Source: Rhodocollybia butyracea (taxonomy: Eukaryota; Basidiomycota; Agaricomycetes; Agaricales; Omphalotaceae). Taken from it: 64,000 nucleotides of DNA. The DNA is taken from the NCBI GenBank assembly GCA_015501585.1, contig JADNRY010000038.1:248001-312000 (forward strand), read 5' to 3'. A program made the position numbers and the translations under genes. Of this stretch, positions 11,934-23,165 are shown piece by piece. Each line of letters opens with the position of its first letter. Positions within the stretch are counted from its first letter, which is position 1. Below the pieces are notes generated by a model. It was not told the DNA's origin, ran no database searches, and worked only from the letters and a program-made list of their open reading frames with translations.

Positions 11934-12644
11934 ATGGATTACAGGCATTTAGCTTATAAACATGTTCATGCTGCAATACCGTTCAATGATAGCTTGCGGT
12001 CGTTAGCTGGTCCGTCGTTTGTACCTTCAAGCTCTGTATTACCTAGCGCACCAACTCCCGTTTCGTATGTTAAACATGAAGATTCTGCAATACCATTCGA
12101 CGACAGCCTGTCCCCATTAGCTGGTCCTTCAATGTTTGTACCATCGACTCCTGTATTGCCTAAACCACCAACTTCCCATTTGTATCTTGAACGTTCTTTC
12201 CTTGGTCATGCTGAATCTGGTCTTCGATCTCATCTTCCCTACCTTTGTTGCAACGTTATGCCTTGTTACATGGCATCAATACCCACGTCTTCAACCTGGC
12301 AGTGTCAGAATGTACTTGTATATCATCTGCTCCACAGGTTTTGTCTTAATGGCCATACGTACGGTGCTTGCAATGCATTTTCCGCTGATTTCAACACTAG
12401 GCGTGAGCTCATCAATGCAGCTTTTGGTGTCATATTGAATGCCAAAGCGAAGGAATTTTCTACTGATTCACTTCTAGAAATTGGCAGGGCGTTGCATATA
12501 AAAGATACATTCAAGCGCGAACACCTCCGTCAACAAATTCTTAGCACCATTAAGAAACATCTTGCTCAAATATTGCTTATAGTACCTACCGATGAGTTTT
12601 CTGGTTCTGTTAACCCTCCAAAACGTTCTGTGCCCCGTTGTTAA
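11934..12644 (+). CDS. Uncharacterised protein of the 3.5-kb element (last exon or exons)
   Basis: Unrecognised. An ATG-started frame of 236 codons. Its N-terminus holds two tandem copies of a ~40-residue unit: A-I-P-F-[ND]-D-S-L, then L-A-G-P-S, F-V-P-S and V-L-P. The middle is Cys-rich (C-C-N-V-M-P-C, then C-L-N-G-H-T-Y-G-A-C). The C-terminal third is an amphipathic helical segment rich in Lys/Arg. Upstream, 11550-11925 looks like several tiny exons in the same style (each beginning G-E-Q-V) separated by short GT..AG introns, so the true protein probably starts earlier. Its location inside a TIR element suggests a transposon-borne gene, but no catalytic motif is visible. Confidence 0.45.
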   Translation: MDYRHLAYKHVHAAIPFNDSLRSLAGPSFVPSSSVLPSAPTPVSYVKHEDSAIPFDDSLSPLAGPSMFVPSTPVLPKPPTSHLYLERSFLGHAESGLRSHLPYLCCNVMPCYMASIPTSSTWQCQNVLVYHLLHRFCLNGHTYGACNAFSADFNTRRELINAAFGVILNAKAKEFSTDSLLEIGRALHIKDTFKREHLRQQILSTIKKHLAQILLIVPTDEFSGSVNPPKRSVPRC

Positions 12645-12813
12645 ATTATGCGTAAATAAAAATTGAGAATGTGTTCTCCAAATGGTTGTACTCTGAGCAG
12701 TCGGCATTAATTGACTGTAGTTATCAGCTGAGACAACAAGTCTCCTGGGTTATCAAAGAGTGTTTGCTTCCAGAGGTAGCGGGCCCTGCCGTTCACCGGC
12801 GCTATCGATTATT

Positions 12814-12906
12814 TCTTATAATTTATGTAATTGTGACGGACGGCGTATATATTTGAGCTCTAGACTTTTGATTTCTACCTGATCCTGCTCGGGAACCGTA
12901 CACTAG
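12814..12906 (-). repeat. Inverted-repeat arm 2, distal fragment
   Basis: Reverse complement of 7065-7157 with few mismatches (shares GTGACGGACGGCGTATATA). It resumes the arm broken at 9242. Confidence 0.85.
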
Positions 12907-12930
12907 TGCTCTCCATAATAACCTTTCACA

Positions 12931-14057
12931 ATGTACGTACCCATACGTTTCCTCAGTTTTGAAAATCAATCGATCTTCCAGAACTCTCCTAAAGAATTAC
13001 AACTTCTCATCAAATTGGTGTACAAATTTGTCAAGAAAAAAATTGAAATGAACTTGCAAGCAGAATTGATGTACGCTGCTTTGATAGATCGTGCGAGCTA
13101 TGAATCTGGCTCTAAACTTTGCCTCCAGAGAGCTCAGCAAACTAGAGGAAATTAAAACGTTGTTGATGATCGGGGAGAGTCACAAGCGGGCCTCATCAAA
13201 TCACATATCGCTTTCTTCGACACAAAGCTCAAGAATTTGAACAAGTTTCACATGGTGAGTATTGACACTGCCTGCAAATCAACATAAATTTTGGTGGAAG
13301 TAGTAAAATTATGTTGAACCTGTGTGAAGGTAGTAAGATTATGTTAAAATTGTATGAGGTTTCATACAAGTTTATCATAATTTTACTATTTGCACCAAAC
13401 TTTATGGTGATTTGCATGCAGTGTGAGGAGGAGACTCGTGCACATTGATTTCGCTAACTGAATTTATTTTTGTGCTCTCAGCATGTATATAATTTTCACA
13501 TGTATTTCACTACTTTACTTGCTACCAACACCGCTAATCATTCCTTTCTTCTCTTCAAAATCCTCGTTTACTTCCGCTGCTTTCCGAAAGAGCCGGTTAC
13601 TACTGGCTGACCAAGACAGCCTGCAGGTTTATACGTGGCTGCCTCCTTGTCTTCGTTCATCCACCATGCGAGTAAGATGATAAATATCTGGTTCTCTTGC
13701 ATGGGGCGCAACGATAAATCACCGTGCCAGAGCCCAGGGTCATACTCCGTCTCCGAACGACTCTATCTTCATAATCTAATGGTCCTTCACTCTGCCTTCA
13801 CTCCTAGTGGTTATGTTATCATGAAACTGAGATCCAGAGCAGATCGAGCAAACGACCCTTTGGCCACCTATGCATCATTGGTACTGGATATAATGGCGTT
13901 TTATAGGGTATGCATATTTTCTGGAATAATACTGGACGGCCATGGCTTACTAATTACCTTCAAGAGCTCCCCCATTGAGATCAAACCTCTAACCAAAGTA
14001 GTGTACAAATTCGGCAAGACAAAAATTGAATCTAACTTGCAAACCGATTCCATGTAG
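12931..14057 (+). other. Two degraded copies of an unknown coding segment
   Basis: Near 12985-13110 a frame encodes N-S-P-K-E-L-Q-L-L-I-K-L-V-Y-K-F-V-K-K-K. Near 13968-14057 a diverged copy encodes S-S-P-I-E-I-K-P-L-T-K-V-V-Y-K-F-G-K. Both continue into E-x-N-L-Q and then hit stops or lose frame. The nucleotides at 13836-13892 also match 7016-7072. This is a repeated relic, probably from the same mobile element family. Between the copies (13160-13440) an AT-rich hairpin-prone stretch carries two GTAGTAA(A/G)ATTATGTT units. Confidence 0.4.
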
Positions 14058-14430
14058 GCCGCTTGGTTCAATAGCTTTAATCATGCGCTTTAATGAGCTT
14101 TCAGGTAGCTACGAAAACTAAAGGATGTTCGTGCATACCTCCGTTCGGGCTCGAACGGAGAGTTGAATTTCACTTCGGAACTTGAGGTCGAGTCATATAT
14201 CAGTTTTTTCAAGCAGGGGTTTGGCTGGGCCGTGGGAGGTGGTAACAGTTTAGGCCTTGAGTCTAAGGAGATCCCATACCGCATCGGAAAGCGCTTGAAT
14301 TACAACAGCCTATAATCCCGTCCAATTGGACAGGGTTTCTGCGAACGACGAAGTAAGCAGGAAGTATGTAAAACATTCTGGAACTGAATGTAGCAGATCA
14401 GCATCGTTGTATACTTAGTATTGATTTTTG

Positions 14431-17082
14431 TCAAAAATCTTCAATGTCATCATTCTCCAGCCACCCTCCGGTCGCCGCATTCACTACTCCAAGTTCATCT
14501 TGAGCTTCACCCGCTGATCTACCGGTATCTCCTTGCCACATGCCCATTTCCTGCTGCTCCTCAATCACGATCCCACTATCGGAATATGGCTCCCCGCTGT
14601 CCACGTCTCCTTCGTCCAGTCTCTCTCGCCCAGCTGCTCTCAGAGCCACATCAGATCTTGAGAGGTAGTGATTTTCGAAATCAAATTTGAGAGAAGAGAA
14701 GGATCGATGACTCCGTGGTATGACTGAAGATGAACCAGTGGATGTTAAGCTTGTTCTCTTTCGGTCTTGTGCCCGCAGGACACCACCGAGCTCGGTTGCT
14801 ATAGCTATGGGAGTCCAAGCGCCAAGATTCCATCCACTTTCGCTACCCTATGAAAAGGTTAGTAATATAAATCCTGAAAGCCAAATTATTACCTGGTCAA
14901 CAATCCACGACCTCACATCCTTGACACCTTCCCAAGCTTCCTTCTCCTTGTCCAGATTATCGAAAAAATCCGGCTTGAAAACCTTTTGCCCTTGACGGAG
15001 TACGGGCGTCGGAAGCGAATGTAGTGTTCCGAGCGCGAGGAGGTGGAATCTATGGGGGTTCGCTTGATACCACTGAAGATTAGTCAGTACTAAATCCACA
15101 CCACAATTGACGGTAGAGCTAAAGATGACGGCAACAAGTAAAAACTTACAGCTTCGCCACCACTAGAATCAGCCCAGCTCAACCAGTCAGCGATCCCATC
15201 ACAATGGTCCACGTCCGTACTAAATTGGGCGTAATTTTGGTGGATGTATAGAGAGAATAAGGATGAATCGATGGGTGAGTCGCCGTATATCGTCTGTGAG
15301 ATTGATGAAATTTTGAGAATGCAGTCGAAGGAAACAATATGTTGACCTACATTAACATCGACACGACTCGCCCTTCTATCATGATCTCGCAAATGTGGTG
15401 GTAACTTTGGCGGATCCGTTAAACTTTCGTCAATTTCTCGATCTTTTTTTATGTCTCTCGCTGAGGCGTGAGCAGTTGGTGGATCACCCTTACCTGTAAA
15501 TAACTGGACGTTGGTAAATAGCGTCAAACAGAACTAAAAAATGGATAGCACCGACGTTTGTTATAAAAAATTTTCCCCATTAGATGAAACAAAAACAGGC
15601 TCTGTTCCCTCCGTGTAACACTCTCCATGAGGACTTGCGAGTCAGCACTTTTGGTCTTCTTACTCAGTCTAACACAAGCAAACTGTAGCGCCATGATCGC
15701 ACTTCGAATGTCCCCGTTAGAAGAATTGACGACGAAATCAAGCATCTGTCCCGTTACAGGTGACTTTTGGGAACGAAATTGTCGGCGAAGAAGCTCTTGA
15801 AGAGCTTTTTTCATAAGCGTAGGTGCAACGGGGTTATACCTGTAGAGACTCGTTCAGTATCAAAACATCAAACGCCGAAACAAAGACCCCACCTGATTTC
15901 GGTAACAAATGGACCTTTAAGGATATCCTTTGGAAGCAAATTCCTGATGTCGACTGCGCCGTCCTGATCCCGGCCCCAAGCGCCAGCGGCAAGGCGTTCG
16001 TCTCCCGCTTCGCCTCTGGCACCTGAATCGCTCAAAACGATGACAATTGGAACCGGGTTGTCGAGGTCATTAATCAAAGATCGGATTACTTCGTGAAACT
16101 GCGCGCGTGTGCTGGCGTGTAGGATATTAGGCAAGTCCTCAAGAAGAATAAGACGAGCGGCGGGTGATGACCGGTTGATACTTGAAGTGGAATTCGAAGT
16201 CGTTGATGATGGTCTCTTCTTTGTGTTGGATGCACTGAATATGTTCTGGCATTTGGATGCGCGCTCCAGAAACAGCTGAAATTTGGTGAACATGGAGTCG
16301 TCTGGGGTCCAAGAGCTTGAGGAAGCTGTGCAGCGTGCTTTTAGAATATCTCATAGAGTCAGAAACGCGCTGTACCTTGCGCATTCGTGAAGCTATCACC
16401 CATTGAGTTTCTCCATTCGAGTATATCCAAATTCATTTCTTTTCCAAGGACCTTGATCGTTGATGATTTAGCGGTTCCAGCTGGACCTGTGAGTACCAAT
16501 ATGCGCTGTGAAGAATGTGAGATTGAAGCCGGAGAGCGGTCAAAACTACGCACACGATATTTCTGTAGTTTCCCGTCGAACGCTTCGCGCAACCAGTTCC
16601 GAACATCTGCCACTTTCTTTATATGCACAACTAGCTCTTCCTAATATACAATGAGATTTTCGCTTTCGATAGCTGAGAGCATTACCTCTGTCTGGGGTTC
16701 GTACAAGTCTACCCAGAGCTGGCCGCTTTCTGCTTGAAGCTGATTAGAGCTGAGCATTCTTCACAATGGAATATACCTTCTGAGTTCAGTTCCCCCATTG
16801 GTGATACATCTCTCACCACCTCCTTCGCCTTTCCTTTCGCTCTAGCACTGGGAGGTGGTGTTGATGACACCTCTCTTTGAGATTGAGATAAGTTGACAAA
16901 CTGGGCGATAGATCAAGATTTCCGAATCGTTTGTGCGACACAAGTCTTACAGCAGTTAATGGGTTTATTCGTTTGGTGTTCGCGGTACTAGGCTCCAGTT
17001 TCAAAGTCGTGCGTCTCTGTGAGGTAGGTTTCGCAGCATTTTTTGGATTAGTCGTAGTCTTTTTAGAAGTCTTGGTAGCCAT
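14431..17082 (-). CDS. RAD17: RAD17 checkpoint clamp loader (RFC-like AAA+ ATPase), multi-exon
   Basis: Rad17 joins Rfc2-5 and loads the 9-1-1 clamp at DNA damage in the nucleus. The start is the ATG at 17082, followed by a basic Ser/Thr-rich N-terminus. After two introns comes L-W-V-D-L-Y-E-P, the hallmark of Rad17/RFC large subunits. Walker A is G-P-A-G-T-A-K-S-S (about 16487-16460). The Walker B region is L-I-L-L-E-D-L-P-N (about 16165-16140). Downstream are the sensor and lid exons ('MKKALQELLRRQF', 'SSNGDIRSAIMALQFACV') and the collar region (15530-14850). The acidic tail ends D-D-I-E-D-F at 14433, typical of Rad17. About eight introns of ~50-70 nt interrupt it; exact splice sites for the C-terminal half are not all settled. 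Confidence 0.9.
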
Positions 17083-17809
17083 ATGCTCGAGTAGTCAGAC
17101 AAGGAAAGGGTCCAAGAAACGTAACCCGGCTGTCTTGTAGTCACAAAGAATCAAACAGGCGTTGGAACTTGGATGAGTATCGTGATCACGACTTAACAAA
17201 CCGCTGTGACATAATCACGGGGTGTTATTAGCTCGTACTTATCTCGTTAAGGACGAGTCACTTTACGTGTTTTGGCGGCATACGTGTTTCCCGATGTTTC
17301 CGCTCTTAGCTACAACTTGAAACGCGTCTGACATTCTCTTTTTTGGTCGGAGGTGAAAGTAGAAGAACGTGAGCTGCTGAGGGCTGAAGCTGAAGCTGCG
17401 AGACACGGAAACTTGTAGTAGCGCACAGTCTCGGCATGCATTCAAAATGCTTCTCGAACGTTCTGTGATGAAAATCGAAGAGGACAGCAAGATAAAAACA
17501 CCCTTGGACAGCCTTGCTTACCATGCTTGGATTCGAGTGGCAGCGACACTAGCGGATAGGTGTGCTCAGTCACCGAGCGCTGGAAAACCTGAATCTTCTC
17601 CTCTGTGTGGTCGGTCGTACGATTGTCCCGTTGTGTGATTTTCTTGCCTTGATGGGCGCTGGACAGACATTCGTCAGACGTGATATATTTCTGTGAAGGA
17701 CGCGCAGTCTCATTATCACTGGCAACCATGGCGGTTCTGAAAGCAGGGAACTTCTGGCATATATATATATAAAGGCTTGTCTTGTTCTTTTGAAGCTCAT
17801 CTTCTTTCC
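17083..17809. other. Divergent intergenic region between RAD17 and LRR copy 1
   Basis: About 730 bp serving two divergent promoters. Only short frames on both strands; none looks real. Confidence 0.4.
17759..17774 (+). promoter_or_regulatory. TATA element of LRR copy 1
   Basis: An uninterrupted (AT)n run ends in TATATAAAG about 36-50 bp upstream of the ATG at 17810, a strong TATA position for a fungal gene. The intact sister copy at 21181 lacks an equally clear TATA. Confidence 0.5.
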
Positions 17810-19773
17810 ATGGATCAGCGTCACGAGGCGTTTATCATTACCCGTCTTATCCCTCATGGAAGCACCGACCAAAAAGCTTATTACCACTGCATTGGTGGCA
17901 TGCATCATAAATTGTCAATGAAGATTGTGAATTGCTTCTGTCTTGTGCTGACAAGCCTCTAGGTGTTATGGGTCATTACCACTCCGTGCAGCTGACCGTT
18001 TTATTACGCTCGTGAAGAACAATGCTCATTTGATATCCGAGGAATTGAAATCTATCCAAGGACAGCTTGCATGCCAAGGAAAATACCTGAAAAGGTCTCG
18101 TGTTCCATATCTTAACTTTCTTCTCGCTTCGGCTTTCAACCTCGACCTCGATACGCGATATGTATCTGGTGGTACTTATGCACAAACTACGCCCCACGAC
18201 CAAAGTTCGTGTGTTTATCTTCCTTTTATCTTGACCTTTTCTTACTTGTTCTGCGTCAGAAAATATTGGCGGACTCACGATTGTGGATGTAACAGACCCT
18301 CTCGACCCTTCTTATGCATTTGTTACAGGCTCAGAATCTGGGAGTGACCTCGGCGACCTACCCTGTACGGCCCAAGATTATTTGGAGGTATATCATTCTG
18401 GCGAAGAATCTGATGAAGAAAAGGACAGTTCCAATTCAGCACTGACCGCCAAATTCGATTCGATTCGATTTATAACCGAAGACATGCTTGCGGAAGCCTT
18501 GCCTTTCCGGTTTGGAGTTGCGGAAGACCTCCAAAGCCGACGTCGCGCTACACACACATCGAATCCCAAATTTATTCCGAAACCTTCTGTTGCATCTTCT
18601 CACCCAATATTTCCTGCTCTTTCGGAGCTTCTCCTCGAACCTGCTGTGTTGTATAGTTTGAAAACTGGTGACACTTACGATCTCGAACTATTGATCCCAG
18701 GAAAAACAGTTCAGATAAAGGCTGCCCTATGTGCACTTAGTCCTTTCCCAGAGACCGGTCTTCCGCTTTTCTTATCCGTTGTGCAGGAGGAGCTCAAGCA
18801 TAAGGGTAACATCCTTGACTTGACCGGCTTCTCTCTATCTCCCAAACAGCTTGCATCTGTTGTGGCCGAGTTCCCGAACACCCGCACCGTCATTCTCTCC
18901 CACTCTCCCCAAGTCAGCTCTGAACACGTTCGCGCATTGCTCTCCACCAAGCCGGAAATTGATCGCCTTGAGTTATTGGACACTGGTATAACTGACGACA
19001 CATTAGCTTCGCTCCTGCAAGATCATCCTGAGATCTTCAAGCGTGTCAGTGACATTATCCATCCCCTGCTCGTGTCCACTAAACGTCCTGCGAATCCTGG
19101 AGCCTTCCACGTTTTTGCTTCTCTCGAAGGCTCCTATATTATGACTACTGGCGGAATTGCCATCTCCGTCTGGACCCCAGTTAAAATTGTACAAAATATT
19201 TTCGACTTTCTGGCAGTTCTGGCAGGTTTGGACCGTGGGGTCACCCCGACGAGTGGCGATTCCATACAGAGTATGTTGATCCAAACTGCGCTGAGCTCTG
19301 GATTGAGGAAACCTGAATCGCTCTGGAAGGATCGCACTGTTACGACGGTTGCACGTAACTGTGGCGTGCTAACTCCCGGCGCTTGGACATTTATGTTCAC
19401 ACAGGCCAACCCGTTGGCTACGCGTGGAGGCTCAACGGAGAGCCGGTACGCATTTGCAAAGGTTTTACCCGGTTGTATCCAAGTACAGACGTATGATCTC
19501 GGACAATTTTTAGAAGAGATGAGGAAAGAAGGAAGGGGACCACTTCCCAGTAATGAGCTGGTCCAAAAGTTCAACGACCTCATTCAGAGCGGGGTTGGGG
19601 TTGATACCACCTCGGTTGCGAAAGCCGTTCCACAGACAATGAGATACGTCATGAGAGCACTCATGGGAAGGCGAAAACGGCAAAGAGGACAAACTCAAAG
19701 CGAACGCCCCAAATCAGTAGTAGAGGGAAGCAACTCTTGTAAATGTAATATCAATCAAATCAAACAGTGCTAA
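17810..19773 (+). CDS. LRR-containing protein of unknown function, family copy 1 (intact)
   Basis: Unrecognised family with four copies here. Three exons: 17810-17913, 17963-18204 and 18260-19773, giving 619 codons. The N-terminus reads R-H-E-A-F-I-I-T-R-L-I-P-H-G-S. A motif V-T-D-P-L-[DN]-P-S-Y-A-F-V follows intron 2, then an acidic stretch. Three ~27-residue RNI-type leucine-rich repeats lie at roughly 18806-19036: L-D-L-T-G-F-S-L-S-P-x-Q-L, then V-I-L-S-H-S-P-Q-V, then L-E-L-L-D-T-G-I-T. After the LRRs comes a conserved region with G-G-I-A-I-S-V-W-T-P, then 'WKDRTVTTVARN' and 'GAWTFMF'. The C-terminus (R-R-K-R-Q-R, Ser-rich) differs from the sister copy. No signal peptide or membrane segment is seen. 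LRRs suggest protein binding; the rest is unassigned. Confidence 0.8.
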
Positions 19774-20343
19774 TTAGAAATTCAAACACTGTACTGCTCA
19801 TGTTGATTCCACAAGTTTGTTTCAATGAGAGCTGACAAGATTTAATTATTTAACTCACCCAAACTTGAAGTCTCTTTTGATCAAGTTCTTCCAGTATCAC
19901 GTATACTTGGGTCTGGAGCGGCCTTACTCTTAGTGGTATAACGTCTACACTTTGGTTCCTAGTAGAGAAGTTCTATAAGAGCGACGGCGACAGTTTATAT
20001 GTTCAATTTCGTTACCGTTGTGTTGTGTTGTGTTGTGCGCTGGCAGATACCATATCCAACCCAGCTTGGTGGCCGCAACTAGGGTCTGTAGTCATATTCT
20101 CAATGACACTATCTGTTTTGTTCGTTGGGAATCGCCGTCGGTTTTCCAGGATCGTCCAGCCGGCCTTGTGCAATTGTACAAGATTGTACACCGTCGTCTA
20201 CAATCCGATGTCACTCTGGTTCATCTGTATGATTGATTTACAACATACATACTTGACCTTGGCGGCCCGCTTGAATTTAACCTATTCCTTCCTCCTTGGC
20301 ACAAGCACAATCACATATAGAAAAGAAAGCGTATGATAACACC

Positions 20344-20534
20344 TAATCTCGTTCCCAGATGTATAGGGAACGGGCCGGTAATCATAGATGTAAATAAAAA
20401 ACCAAACAAGAAACAAACAACAGAACGTTCCGTTCTAGGGCGAAGGGCTGATGTTTGTTTCATGTTTGTTTTTTGTTTACATTTATGATTATCGGTGAAG
20501 CGGCCCGCGCCCTATACATCTGTGAACGAGATTA
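20344..20534. mobile_element. 191-bp foldback MITE with 9-bp target duplication
   Basis: Two ~90-bp arms are imperfect reverse complements, starting TAATCTCGTTC and ending GAACGAGATTA; the loop is a few bases near 20440. It is flanked by GATAACACC at 20335-20343 and 20535-20543. A 9-bp duplication with long TIRs fits a Mutator-like (MULE) MITE. It lies between LRR copies 1 and 2; the remaining sequence of that gap holds nothing else that I recognise. Confidence 0.85.
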
Positions 20535-20584
20535 GATAACACCCTCCTTGAAAGACTTGCTCGATTGAACACAGCATCGTTCAA

Positions 20585-20857
20585 TTGACCACTGGCATGG
20601 CAGCACTGAAAGCCATTAAATCCAGAGAGAGGCCCCAAACGAGCCACCGCCGTTTCAAAGGCTGGATCTCCAAAGCGCTAATTTCGCCCATTGCTTTACT
20701 TTCACGCGTTAACCAGGCTCAAATCGTATTGCGAGACGAACGGTACGAGCCAGGGGCGGACACTTGTCGTGATTGCAGAGAGTTCGGAGATGATGGCAAA
20801 GTAGTAGTTAACGCTGACCGTTTTAAGAGATCCCTGAATAGAGGAGAATATCAATAA
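20585..20857 (+). CDS. Small hypothetical frame between LRR copies
   Basis: A 90-codon frame, basic at the start, with a C-x-x-C pair (T-C-R-D-C-R-E). No family recognised and no paralogue in the window. It could be chance. Confidence 0.15.
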   Translation: MTTGMAALKAIKSRERPQTSHRRFKGWISKALISPIALLSRVNQAQIVLRDERYEPGADTCRDCREFGDDGKVVVNADRFKRSLNRGEYQ

Positions 20858-21180
20858 AGGGCAGGATGAGTACCCACTGACAGTGAAAGCCTCTGAAAGC
20901 AGAGCCGTGACGCGTGACTGTTAACGTTCATCGAGCGCTAAAAGGAACAATAACGCGTTGATAACGTTATGATGCAACGACGCAACATTGCAAGTTCAAG
21001 TGCATGGGCTCTTAAGTTGTTTAACCGGAGTCGGACGCTCGACGATACTTTTTGCTATAGTACTTAAACTCACGTGTTCAAATATACACTCGTAACGCCG
21101 CCGCGTTAACTTCGTGGATCTGTTTTTTGATCAGCTTCGATTATCTAAAGGCCCCATCTTTCTTTCCAACGACCAACACC

Positions 21181-23165
21181 ATGGGTCAGCGTCACCAAGC
21201 GTATATCATCGCCCGTCTTATCCCTCATGGAAGCACTGACGGTAAAGCTTATTATCGCTGCATCGGTGGTGTGCATCATCAATGGTCAATGAAAAGTGTG
21301 GCGCCTCAGTTAGTCCCAGTGTACTGACAAGTTTCTAGGTGTTATGGATCGTTACCACTGCTCAAAGCTGATCACTTTATTACGCTCGTGAAGAATAACC
21401 CTGCTATGATACGTGAAGAACTCAAATCTATTCAAGGCCAGTTTGGACGCTTCGGGCAAGAACCAACAATCTCCGCTGTTCCATGTCCGTATCTTCATTT
21501 TCTTCTCGCTTCGGCTTTTAACATCGACCTTGATACACAAAATGTATCTGGTGGCAAGCTTGCGCAAACTATGCTCCCTGCGCACATGGGATGCTGGGAT
21601 GGAGGTCCGTGTGTTTATCTTGCTCTCGTTTGCTCTCGTTTTCGTCATTTTCTTACTGTATATCAGATAATAACGATGGATTAACGATCTTGGATGTTAC
21701 AGACCCTCTCAACCCTTCTTACGCATTTATCTCGGGCCCAGAGACTGATAGTGACCTCGGGGACCTACCTTGTACAGCCCGGGATTATTTGGAGGTATAT
21801 TATCCGGACGGGTCTGATGAAGAAAACGACGACATTCTCAATTCGGCACTGACTGCCAAATTTGATTCGGTTCCTTTCCTAACTGAAGACATGCTTGCGG
21901 AAGCCTGGCCTCGCGAGTTCGGAGCTGTAAAGCATACCCGACGCAGACGTCATGCTACTCGCAGATCGATTCCTAAACTTATTCCTGAACCTTCTATTGT
22001 ATCTTCTGACCCAAAGGTTCCTGCTCTTTCGGAGCTTGTCGTTGAGCCTGCTGTAGCGCGCAGCTTGGAACTTGGTGACACTAGCAACATAGAGCTATTG
22101 ATTCCAGGAAAAACAGCTCAGATAAAGGCTGCTCTATGTGCGCTTAGTCCTTTCCCAGAGACCGGTCTTCCACTTCTCCTATCCATTGTGCAGGAAGAGC
22201 TCAAGCATAAGGGTAACATCCTTGACTTGACCGGTTTCTCTCTATCTCCCGAACAGCTTGCATCTGTTGCAGCCGAGTTCCCGGACGCTCGTACCGTCAT
22301 TCTCTCCCACTCTCCCCAAGTCCGCTCTGAACATGTTCGCGCACTGCTCTCCTCCAAGCCGAATATTGATCATCTCGAGCTAATGAACACTGGTATAACC
22401 AACGACATATTAGCTTCGCTTCTACAAGATCATCCTGAGATCTTCAAGCGTGTCAGTGACATTATCCATCCCCTGCTTGTTGCCACTAAACGTATCACGA
22501 ATCCTGGAGCTTTCCACGTCTTTGCTTCTTCCCAAACTTCCTACTTCATGACTACGCCTACTGGTGGCATTGCCATCTCCGTTTGGACCCCAGCTAAAAT
22601 CGTACAAAACATATGCGGCTTTCTGGCAGCTTTGCATCCAGACAGTCCCGCTTCGATGAGTGGAAATTCCATTGAGAGTATGGTGATCCAAGTTGCGCTG
22701 AGCTCTGGAACGAGGGCACCTGATACGCCCTGGAAGGATCGCACAGTTACCACAGTTGCACGTAACTTTAGCGTGTTAACTTCAGGTGCTTGGACATTTA
22801 TGTTTAATCAGGCCAACCCATTGACTATGCGTGGAGGTGCGACGGAGAGCCGGTACGCGTTTGCAAAGGTTCTACCTGGTTGTACTCAAGTACAGACTTA
22901 CGATCTCGGAGGCTTTCTCGAAGAGATGAGAAAAGAAGGTAGAGGGCCGCTCCCGAACGATGAGCTGGTGAAAAAGTTCAACGACCTCATCAAAGGGGTT
23001 AAGGTTGGTACTAATGTGGACGCTGTTCCACAGACAATGAGTTCCATGATGATGGCATTGATAAACGGACTGAGTCTACCAAATTTTCGAAACCAGAAAC
23101 CCTCAATCGCCTTGTTTGATAATGATGGGGGGTCAAAATACATGGCGAGCTTTTTGCCTAAATAA
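21181..23165 (+). CDS. LRR-containing protein of unknown function, family copy 2 (intact)
   Basis: Best reference copy of the family. Exons 21181-21284, 21339-21604 and 21667-23165 give 622 codons; intron positions and phases match copy 1. Start M-G-Q-R-H-Q-A-Y-I-I-A-R-L-I-P-H-G-S. The second exon carries 'ELKSIQGQFGRFGQEP' and 'CPYLHFLLASAFNIDLD'. The third carries the V-T-D-P-L-N-P-S-Y-A-F motif, an acidic loop, three RNI-type LRRs (about 22220-22440), then G-G-I-A-I-S-V-W-T-P-A-K-I-V-Q-N and 'ESRYAFAKVLPGC'. It ends P-S-I-A-L-F-D-N-D-G-G-S-K-Y-M-A-S-F. Copies 3 and 4 share this C-terminus; copy 1 has replaced it. No catalytic motif, signal peptide or transmembrane helix was found. Confidence 0.82.

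Larger units (their letters stand above)
9243..12783. mobile_element. 3.5-kb TIR transposon interrupting arm 2
   Basis: The left end is CCCGCTACCTCT and the right end AGAGGTAGCGGG, a perfect 12-bp terminal inverted repeat. The insertion splits arm 2 of the older inverted repeat. About 30 bp of unmatched sequence (12784-12813) lies between the right terminus and the resumed arm, so a clean target duplication is not obvious; the AATT/ATTT ends hint at a short AT-rich one. It contains an internal 69-bp inverted repeat and a probable multi-exon gene ending at 12644. No transposase family was recognised. Confidence 0.65.
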
